Positions 6,920-11,072 of a stretch of 11,072 nucleotides of DNA are shown piece by piece. The DNA comes from Myxococcales bacterium. Lineage in GTDB: Bacteria; Myxococcota_A; Polyangia; Polyangiales; Houyiibacteriaceae. The stretch lies in contig JABDJF010000518.1 of assembly GCA_013002645.1 (NCBI GenBank), positions 1 through 11,072 on the forward strand, read 5' to 3'. The translations under genes and the position numbers were made by a program. Numbering within the stretch: the stretch's first letter is position 1; each line of letters opens with the position of its first letter. The notes under the pieces are model-generated. The model did not search any database and was not told the origin of the DNA. It saw only the letters and a list, made by a program, of their open reading frames with translations.

Positions 6920-8161
6920 GTGGGGGAGTGTCCAAACTGTGTTTCGATGCCGCTCTCGGGTTACGAAGCGAGCCCGGGCGTCGAGGTCGAGCTCTGTGCA
7001 GCGTGCCGCGGGCTCTACTTGGACCGCCACGAGATCCGCGAGCTGGTGGGCCGGGGGTCGCTCGGCAGGGCGACCGAGGTCATCCCACTATCCTTGGGTG
7101 ACGAAGTGGGGATGCGCTGCCCGAAGTGCGTGGATCCGGCGATGCAGCCGCTGGGCATCAAGGGCGCGCCGGAGGCCGGCTGCTGGCAGTGCCGCGCCTG
7201 CGGAGGGCTGTGGCTTTCCGACGGGGCGTTCTTCGCTTTGGCGCGCGCGCTTCGGAGCTCGCTTCCGGTGCCGCCCATCGTCAGGCCCCTCGCCAACGAG
7301 GCGCTCTCTATTCCGACAGGGCCACGTCTCACCCACAGCCGAAGCCGATTCGACCAGGGCTGGGAGAATCTCGTCGCGGTGCCCGTGCTGCTCTTGCTGA
7401 GTTGGTGGCTTTGCTCGGGCAACTTGGGGCGGCTCTTTGCGTTCTTGGTGGGGATGCCCTTTCACGAGCTCGGCCATGCAGCCGGCTCGTGGCTGAGCAG
7501 CCGCATCGCGATTCCACTGCCGTTTTTCACGTTCTGGTATGACGAGCAATCGAAGCTCATGGGGCTCATCGTCGCCAGCGTGCTCGGCTGGTTCCTCTAC
7601 CACACCTACCGCGAGAAGAACCGGTTCATGTTCGGCAGCGTGTCGGTGGTGGCCGTCGCCTGGTTCGTCATCACGTTCCTCGTTTCGCCGACGCGCACGC
7701 TGATGTGGCAGATCTTGTCCGGAGCGCTCGGCGAGCTCGTCTTCGCGGGGTTCATTCTCATCGCGTTTCACTTCCCGGGCCCCGACCGCTTGCGCTGGGA
7801 CTTCTGGCGATGGGTCGCTGTGATTCCTGCGGCGGTCTGCTTCATGCACGCGTTGACGCTCTGGCACGGTGCGTCGACCGATGTTTCCAAGATACCTTGG
7901 GGCTCGGCCGTCGGGACCGAGAGCGACGGCGACATGAACCGCCTCGTCGCCCAGTTCGGCTGGACGCCCCCCGAGCTTGCGGGCTTCTACGCGAACGTCG
8001 GCTACCTCGGCGTGACGGCGCTGGCCGCCGCCTACGCATACGCCGTCTACCGCGTGGTTCGGGGCCGAAAGGGGATGGCCCTGTCGCCTAAGAGCTTAGG
8101 CCCCACTTGGCTTTATTTTCAGAGACTTGCTCGGGAGTTGGCTGGTCGGTTCCGTCGTTGA
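6920..8161 (+). CDS. Tandem zf-TFIIB zinc ribbons fused to HELGH membrane domain (putative metalloprotease)
   Basis: From GTG 6920 this encodes 413 residues. Residues 4-48 form a TFIIB-type zinc ribbon (C4, C7, C26, C29, ending C-R-G-L-Y-L-D-R-H-E-I). A second ribbon follows at 67-104 (C67, C70, C91, C94, ending C-G-G-L-W-L-S-D). Six or seven membrane helices follow (about 151-168, 169-192, 213-230, 238-255, 261-285, 296-317, 354-380). The second carries M-P-F-H-E-L-G-H-A-A-G (179-189), an HExxH zinc-protease motif inside a helix as in site-2-protease-like (M50) enzymes. A third ligand is unproven; D336 or D338 in T-E-S-D-G-D-M-N-R-L is a candidate. GTG 6866, with GAGG upstream, would add 18 residues; 6920 puts the start at the first ribbon, as is usual for such proteins. 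Without a confirmed third ligand it may be an inactive relative. The last 74 bases overlap the ferredoxin gene. Confidence 0.8.
   Translation: MGECPNCVSMPLSGYEASPGVEVELCAACRGLYLDRHEIRELVGRGSLGRATEVIPLSLGDEVGMRCPKCVDPAMQPLGIKGAPEAGCWQCRACGGLWLSDGAFFALARALRSSLPVPPIVRPLANEALSIPTGPRLTHSRSRFDQGWENLVAVPVLLLLSWWLCSGNLGRLFAFLVGMPFHELGHAAGSWLSSRIAIPLPFFTFWYDEQSKLMGLIVASVLGWFLYHTYREKNRFMFGSVSVVAVAWFVITFLVSPTRTLMWQILSGALGELVFAGFILIAFHFPGPDRLRWDFWRWVAVIPAAVCFMHALTLWHGASTDVSKIPWGSAVGTESDGDMNRLVAQFGWTPPELAGFYANVGYLGVTALAAAYAYAVYRVVRGRKGMALSPKSLGPTWLYFQRLARELAGRFRR
8086..8101. repeat. Perfect inverted repeat at the ferredoxin stop codon
   Basis: GCCTAAG, a 2-base centre AG, then CTTAGGC. It spans the TAG stop of the ferredoxin gene and lies inside the 3' coding end of the convergent membrane-protein gene. 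There is no adjacent T-run on either strand, and a 2-base loop is too tight for a normal terminator, so a protein site or chance is as likely. Confidence 0.35.
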
Positions 8162-8441
8162 CCGGGACCTCGAAGTCGTCTTGGACTTCCATCATTTTGG
8201 CGTTGAGCGGAGTGTCGTCGGAGAACACTTCGGGAACCGACGCGTCTTCGTAGATGGCTTCCCAGGGGCACTCGGGCTCGCACGCGCCACAGTCGATGCA
8301 CTCTTCAGGCTGGATGTACAGCTGATTGGGGAACGTCGCGGCGTCGTCACCCTTGTACTCGTAGATGCACTCGACGGGACAGACGTCGACGCAGGATTTG
8401 TCGACGCAGTCGCGGCAAAGACGTGTAATGACCCAAGTCAT
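8088..8441 (-). CDS. fdxA: 7Fe-8S ferredoxin (FdxA-like)
   Basis: This encodes 117 residues; it is a cytoplasmic low-potential electron carrier. The Cys pattern is that of [3Fe-4S][4Fe-4S] ferredoxins such as Azotobacter FdI. By analogy C9, C17 and C58 bind the 3Fe cluster and C21, C48, C51 and C54 bind the 4Fe cluster; C12 and C25 are the extra conserved Cys. The motifs are C-V-D-V-C-P-V-E-C and C-I-D-C-G-A-C-E-P-E-C-P. The linker between clusters (28-43) is several residues longer than in FdI, and the C-terminal tail (64-117) is acidic, as in many FdxA proteins. The start is firm: GGGAG lies 5 bases upstream of the ATG. The 3' end overlaps the convergent membrane-protein gene by 74 bases. 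The redox partner is unknown, and the neighbouring cytochrome is periplasmic. Confidence 0.93.
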   Translation of the reverse strand: MTWVITRLCRDCVDKSCVDVCPVECIYEYKGDDAATFPNQLYIQPEECIDCGACEPECPWEAIYEDASVPEVFSDDTPLNAKMMEVQDDFEVPVNDGTDQPTPEQVSENKAKWGLSS

Positions 8442-8499
8442 CGGACTCCCTTTCCTAAAAAAGTGGCTGAAAGCTAGCAGGGGCGCCGGGCGGGGTCAA
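8442..8499 (-). promoter_or_regulatory. Promoter and ribosome binding site of the ferredoxin gene
   Basis: Reading the minus strand, TTGACC (8494-8499) is followed after 17 bases by the extended -10 TGCTAGCTT (8471-8479), so the hexamer TAGCTT occupies 8471-8476. The expected transcript starts near 8463 and carries a short leader with an A/T-rich stretch and GGGAG at 8447-8451. Unlike its neighbours, this gene has a clear ribosome site. It is the best -35/-10 pair in the window. Confidence 0.5.
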
Positions 8500-8516
8500 A
8501 GATGGCCGGACGGCGG

Positions 8517-9053
8517 CTATCCTTTCGGCTTGGCGCTCTTGCGCTTCTTGGCAGCGGCCTTCTTGGGCTTCTTCTTTTTGGGCGCTTCGCTCGGATGACA
8601 GCCGGCGCAGGTGTAGTTTTCGATGCCGAGGAGCTTGCCCATCCCCGGTGTCACGACCTCCTCCATGAACGCCACGGCCTCGGGGAAAGTCGACAGCATG
8701 CCCCGGTGCCCAGGCGTACCCTCGGGCGGGACGATGTACATCGACGGGGCGGGCATCTTGAAATCGATCTCCCGCATCTCCTCGCCGTGGCAGTCGACGC
8801 AGTCGAAGTCGCCGTATTCTTCGGCGTCGTGGCCGGCGAAGAGCTCCTGCATGATCGGATTCACCTTGCCAATCATGTAGAACTCGCGGTCGGCAACGCT
8901 CATTTGCTCCCAGGGCGAGTCGGGCGGCGTGAGCCCCATCGCGTCCATGGCGCTGACCTTGCCCTTCGACCCAGAGGTCGCGGGCTTCGACCCGGCGCAG
9001 GCCATTGCGAGCAACACGAGCCCCAGGGCGACTGTTTTCATGCTTCCTGTCAT
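8517..9053 (-). CDS. Diheme c-type cytochrome lipoprotein with polylysine tail
   Basis: This encodes 178 residues from ATG 9053; ATG 9041 gives 174. A lipoprotein signal (M-K-T-V-A-L-G-L-V-L-L-A-M-A-C, Cys19) has a somewhat unusual lipobox, A-M-A-C. Two CxxCH heme sites follow: C-V-D-C-H (85-89, bases 8787-8801) and C-A-G-C-H (149-153, bases 8595-8609). Met residues between them (for example in R-E-I-D-F-K-M-P-A-P-S-M) could be axial ligands. It would act on the periplasmic face of a membrane in electron transfer; its partner is not shown. The C-terminal 19 residues before the final Gly hold 11 Lys and one Arg. ATG 9053 was chosen because TACCAT lies 8 bases upstream, whereas AGGA before 9041 is only 3 bases away. 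It runs in the same direction as the ferredoxin gene, 75 bases upstream of it. The cytochrome family cannot be named. Confidence 0.85.
   Translation of the reverse strand: MTGSMKTVALGLVLLAMACAGSKPATSGSKGKVSAMDAMGLTPPDSPWEQMSVADREFYMIGKVNPIMQELFAGHDAEEYGDFDCVDCHGEEMREIDFKMPAPSMYIVPPEGTPGHRGMLSTFPEAVAFMEEVVTPGMGKLLGIENYTCAGCHPSEAPKKKKPKKAAAKKRKSAKPKG
8523..8579 (-). repeat. Lysine-rich low-complexity coding tract
   Basis: The 3' end of the cytochrome gene is a run of mostly AAG/AAA codons broken by Ala, Pro and Ser. It encodes a strongly basic tail similar in composition to histone-H1-like or DNA/polyanion-binding tails. Such tracts are prone to length change by slippage. Confidence 0.7.
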
Positions 9054-9059
9054 CGCTTT

Positions 9060-9075
9060 GCATGGTAATTCATGC
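9060..9075. repeat. Inverted repeat in the divergent cytochrome/hydrolase start region
   Basis: GCATG, a 6-base A/T-rich centre GTAATT, then CATGC. It covers the start codon of the hydrolase and the proposed -10 of the cytochrome (ATGGTA at 9062-9067, read TACCAT on the minus strand). Only 18 bases separate the two start codons, so a regulator bound here would affect both genes. Arms of 5 bases can be chance. Confidence 0.3.
9062..9067 (-). promoter_or_regulatory. Candidate -10 box for the cytochrome gene
   Basis: TACCAT on the minus strand matches TATAAT at four of six positions and ends 8 bases before the ATG at 9053. The geometry equals that of the other proposed leaderless starts. No clear -35 is seen. 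Confidence 0.3.
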
Positions 9076-9857
9076 GCAGCGTGTTCGCACAGTTTCAACG
9101 GCGGATGGTCTTTCCAGGTCCGGAGGGGGTGAGCGTCTCGTTGCTGAACGAGGTGGCCGGCAAGGTCGGCGCGACGGAGCTCCGCATCGCCACCGAAGAC
9201 GGAGAAACCCTTTACGGCTGGCACCGGGCGGCGGTCTGGTCCGGGCCGCGACGTGTCGTCCTCTACTTTCACGGCAACGCGTCGTCGCTGCTCGCACAGA
9301 TCGAGCTGCAGAATCTCTTGCTGAGCGAGGGTTGGGATTTCGTGGGCATTCACTACCGTGGCTACCCAGGAAGCAGCGGAGTCCCGAGCGAGGCAGGCCT
9401 GCACGCCGATGCGATGGCCGTGTGGCGCTGGGTGACCGATGAGCTCGGCAGCGCGCCTAGCCGGGTGGCGATTCACGGGCGTAGCCTTGGCGGTGGGGTG
9501 GCCGTGCAGCTCGCAGCGAAGGTGAGCCCCGGCGCCCTGGTGATGGAGTCGACCTTCACCTCCTTGGTGGACCTGGCCAAGGAGCACTACGCGTTTCTTC
9601 CGATCGGAAGCCTGCTGCGGCACCGCTTCGTGACGCGCGAGTTCGCAGGGAAGGTGTCGTGCCCCGTGCTGGTCGCCCACGGTCGTGCAGACACCCTCAT
9701 CGATGTGCACCACGGCAAAGAGCTCGCGAGGCTGTTTCGGGCGGACGAGTACATCGAAGTCCCGCGAATGGCCCACAACGACATGCTTCTCGTCGGGACC
9801 ATCGCGGCGCGCTACCTCGCGTTTCTCGAAAGCGCAGTGCCCGGGACAGCCCAGTAG
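9072..9857 (+). CDS. Alpha/beta hydrolase, bem46/ABHD13-17-like serine hydrolase
   Basis: This encodes 261 residues, the usual size for the family. An N-terminal Q-R-R-M-V-F-P (9-15) is typical of bem46/ABHD13-like proteins. The oxyanion loop is Y-F-H-G-N-A (65-70), and H-Y-R-G-Y-P-G-S-S-G (94-103) is the other family block. The nucleophile is Ser138 in H-G-R-S-L-G-G, with Asp207 in H-G-R-A-D-T and His235 in M-A-H-N-D completing the triad. These hydrolases cleave esters or thioesters of lipids, acylated proteins or small molecules; the substrate here is unknown. No signal peptide or strong membrane helix is seen, so it is probably cytoplasmic, with the basic N-terminus possibly touching the membrane. 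It is divergent from the cytochrome gene with an 18-base gap. No Shine-Dalgarno site precedes the ATG. Confidence 0.9.
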   Translation: MRSVFAQFQRRMVFPGPEGVSVSLLNEVAGKVGATELRIATEDGETLYGWHRAAVWSGPRRVVLYFHGNASSLLAQIELQNLLLSEGWDFVGIHYRGYPGSSGVPSEAGLHADAMAVWRWVTDELGSAPSRVAIHGRSLGGGVAVQLAAKVSPGALVMESTFTSLVDLAKEHYAFLPIGSLLRHRFVTREFAGKVSCPVLVAHGRADTLIDVHHGKELARLFRADEYIEVPRMAHNDMLLVGTIAARYLAFLESAVPGTAQ

Positions 9858-9878
9858 TACCGTTCGCCGCTCGTGGGC

Positions 9879-9884
9879 TATGGT
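9879..9884 (+). promoter_or_regulatory. Candidate -10 box for the small lipoprotein gene
   Basis: TATGGT matches TATAAT at four of six positions and ends 7 bases before the ATG at 9892, with no ribosome site between. A GTACC (9857-9861) and GGTAC (9882-9886) pair forms a spaced inverted repeat overlapping this box. No -35 is evident. Confidence 0.35.
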
Positions 9885-9891
9885 ACGCTGA

Positions 9892-10458
9892 ATGCCCATC
9901 GCCTCTATCGCTGTTCCTGCCTGCCTGCTCCTTTGCCTCGCGCTCGGGTGCCAGCGCGGCAAGGAACACGCCGTCGTCATCGAGCCAAGCGCAATCCGCG
10001 CCTATGAGCAGGCGAGCCCGGTCGATCCCTTCGGCGCGGGAACAGGCGCCTACGCTGCCTTGCGCGACGCCACCGACGCCGCGCTCGCGTTGTCTTGGAG
10101 CGGGCGGCTCGACGACTTTGCACCGTGGCTCGACGAGGAAACCGATTTGGTAGAACGCGCGCTCGCCTTGCTCAAGCGCCTTCGCGTGGGGCAGGGCGAT
10201 GTCTACGCCGTGGCCAACGGACGAATCGCGATGGTCTACGAACGGATTGCGACTGCATTGACCCAGGCGTCGGCGGAAGCGGCAGACGCGGGCTTCGATG
10301 CCGACTGGAAGGACCAACAAGGGCGTCTTTGGGATCAGGCCAACGCGTTTTGGGCCCGATGCGCGCGGGGCTGCAGCACGGGAGGGCCGCACCTCGACGC
10401 CTGGGACCTTCGATGCCGCGCCGGAGTCGCCGACAGCGAAGCCAAGTTGCTGCCCTAG
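9892..10458 (+). CDS. Small lipoprotein of unknown function
   Basis: This encodes 188 residues. A hydrophobic signal ends in the lipobox L-A-L-G-C (Cys20), followed by Q-R-G-K, so it is predicted to be lipid-anchored in a membrane facing the periplasm or cell surface; there is no Asp at +2. The mature part is mainly helical and acidic, with W/D-rich segments such as S-W-S-G-R-L-D-D-F-A-P-W-L-D (67-80). It has a C-terminal Cys trio (C157, C161, C175) of which two could pair. No family is recognised. It lies between the hydrolase (34 bases upstream) and the flavoprotein gene, in the same direction as both, but each seems to have its own start signal. Confidence 0.8.
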   Translation: MPIASIAVPACLLLCLALGCQRGKEHAVVIEPSAIRAYEQASPVDPFGAGTGAYAALRDATDAALALSWSGRLDDFAPWLDEETDLVERALALLKRLRVGQGDVYAVANGRIAMVYERIATALTQASAEAADAGFDADWKDQQGRLWDQANAFWARCARGCSTGGPHLDAWDLRCRAGVADSEAKLLP

Positions 10459-10475
10459 TGGGAAATCAAATCGCC

Positions 10476-10504
10476 TCGACAGCATAAGTGAAACATGTTC
10501 TATT
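10476..10504 (+). promoter_or_regulatory. Candidate promoter for the flavoprotein gene
   Basis: TCGACA (10476-10481, one mismatch to TTGACA) is followed after 17 bases by TCTATT (10499-10504, four of six to TATAAT). The predicted start of transcription is close to the ATG at 10513. The region from 10482 to 10512 is clearly A/T-richer than its surroundings and includes the 8-base palindrome AACATGTT (10492-10499), which abuts the -10 and could be an operator half. Confidence 0.4.
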
Positions 10505-10512
10505 TCTTTCGT

Positions 10513-11072
10513 ATGGCAAAACGGAAGAAATCGCTGGCTCCGCGGCCGGCCGATCCGCCGCTGGTCCTGACCAGGGACGAACACCATGCCTGGGACGAGG
10601 AGGCCGATGTGGTCGTCGTGGGGTTTGGTGGAGCGGGGGCCTGCGCGGCGCTCGAAGCCCATGCCGCAAGCGCCCGAGTGCGGGTGCTCGACCGCTTTCA
10701 CGGAGGTGGCGCCACCGCGATCAGCGGCGGTGTGTTCTACGCCGGTGGCGGCACGCACATCCAACGTGAAGCGGGCGTGAGCGACGATGCCGACGAGATG
10801 TTTCGCTACCTTTCGCTCGAGGTGAAGGGCGTGGTCACCGAAGAGACACTTCGCGATTTCTGCGACCGAAGCGTCGAGAACCTGGGCTGGCTCGAGGGCC
10901 ACGGCGTTCCGTTTGAGGCCTCGCTCTGCCCTTACAAGACGAGCTACCCGACCGACGACTACTACCTCTACTACTCGGGCAACGAAGGGTTCTCCCCTTA
11001 CAAAGAGGCGGCGAAACCCGCCCCGCGCGGCCACCGTGCCAAGGGCGCCGGGCTCCCGGGCGAGAGCTTCTA
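10513..11072 (+). CDS. FAD-dependent oxidoreductase (fumarate reductase/ketosteroid dehydrogenase-like), 3'-partial
   Basis: The frame runs open off the right edge; 186 complete codons are present. After a basic N-terminus, residues 32-60 form the FAD-binding beta-alpha-beta unit, with V-G-F-G-G-A-G (36-42) and an acidic residue at the second strand end (Asp60). The block G-G-G-A-T-A-I-S-G-G-V-F-Y-A-G-G-G (64-80) is typical of the FAD_binding_2 group, which includes fumarate reductases and 3-ketosteroid 1-dehydrogenases. The reaction is an FAD-linked dehydrogenation or reduction; the active site lies beyond the window, so substrate and direction are unknown. An in-frame ATG at 10495 would add six residues (M-F-Y-F-F-R). 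10513 was preferred because the proposed -10 box overlaps the earlier codons. No ribosome site is seen at either. Confidence 0.85.
   Translation, partial: MAKRKKSLAPRPADPPLVLTRDEHHAWDEEADVVVVGFGGAGACAALEAHAASARVRVLDRFHGGGATAISGGVFYAGGGTHIQREAGVSDDADEMFRYLSLEVKGVVTEETLRDFCDRSVENLGWLEGHGVPFEASLCPYKTSYPTDDYYLYYSGNEGFSPYKEAAKPAPRGHRAKGAGLPGESF

Noticed and set aside
7088..7867. Minus-strand frame opposite the HELGH gene, and similar frames at 5460-6083 and 3486-4130
   Set aside because: Translations are low-complexity Arg/His/Glu-rich shadows without motifs; the opposite strands carry diagnostic catalytic or membrane motifs.
9054..9980. Upstream extension of the cytochrome frame to 9980 on the minus strand
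   Set aside because: The lipoprotein signal begins at 9053/9041, and an upstream extension would run antisense through the hydrolase gene.
9697..11034. Long minus-strand open frame (about 445 codons) opposite the lipoprotein and flavoprotein genes
   Set aside because: It crosses two well-supported plus-strand genes with a lipobox and an FAD-binding motif, and its translation shows no recognisable domain.
1..11072. CRISPR array, tRNA/rRNA genes, insertion sequences, attachment sites, toxin-antitoxin or phage-defence genes
   Set aside because: No spaced direct repeats, cloverleaf structures, transposase motifs or recognisable defence domains were seen on either strand.

Overview
The window is about 11 kb of GC-rich DNA that reads as ordinary, densely packed chromosome. 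The best guess for the source is a member of the Myxococcota (Polyangia-like). Evidence: a surface protein begins with a Gly/Ala/Ser/Thr-rich linker of the kind common in that group's lipoproteins, several lipoprotein signals are present, and the HTTM, DoxX and zinc-ribbon proteins are of types frequent there. Many start codons lack a Shine-Dalgarno site and instead have a -10-like TAnnnT box only 6-8 bases upstream. No tRNA, rRNA, insertion sequence, CRISPR array or phage gene is visible, and no stretch over about 80 bases lacks a gene. The taxonomy is inference; no marker gene is present.

Layout, left to right. (1) 3-1820: the 3' part of a large exported protein with a Gly-rich linker, a Cys-rich patch, a lectin-like sandwich and a beta-propeller. 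(2) 1852-3434: a translationally coupled pair, a single-pass membrane protein with a Cys-bearing periplasmic domain and a polytopic HTTM protein. Together they resemble one vitamin-K-carboxylase-like/HTTM protein split into two genes. (3) 3501-6452: an SLC13-type transporter with two RCK_C (TrkA_C) domains, then a PLP-dependent aminotransferase 6 bases downstream. (4) 6379-6828 minus: a DoxX family membrane protein whose 3' end overlaps the aminotransferase. (5) 6920-8161: a polytopic membrane protein with two N-terminal TFIIB-type zinc ribbons and an HELGH metalloprotease-like motif. (6) 8088-9053 minus: a 7Fe-8S ferredoxin and a diheme c-type cytochrome lipoprotein with a polylysine tail. 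(7) 9072-9857: a serine alpha/beta hydrolase divergent from the cytochrome. (8) 9892-10458: a small unassigned lipoprotein. (9) 10513 to the end: the 5' part of a flavoprotein dehydrogenase.

The genes do not form one obvious pathway. The clearest functional units are the HTTM pair, the transporter/aminotransferase pair (probably uptake or export of an organic acid or amino-acid-derived substrate plus transamination), and the ferredoxin/cytochrome neighbours, which work in different compartments. The observations most worth following are the split HTTM unit, the zinc-ribbon/HELGH fusion, a lysine in the second substrate-hairpin of the transporter, the repeated leaderless-type start architecture, and two convergent gene overlaps of exactly 74 bases each.
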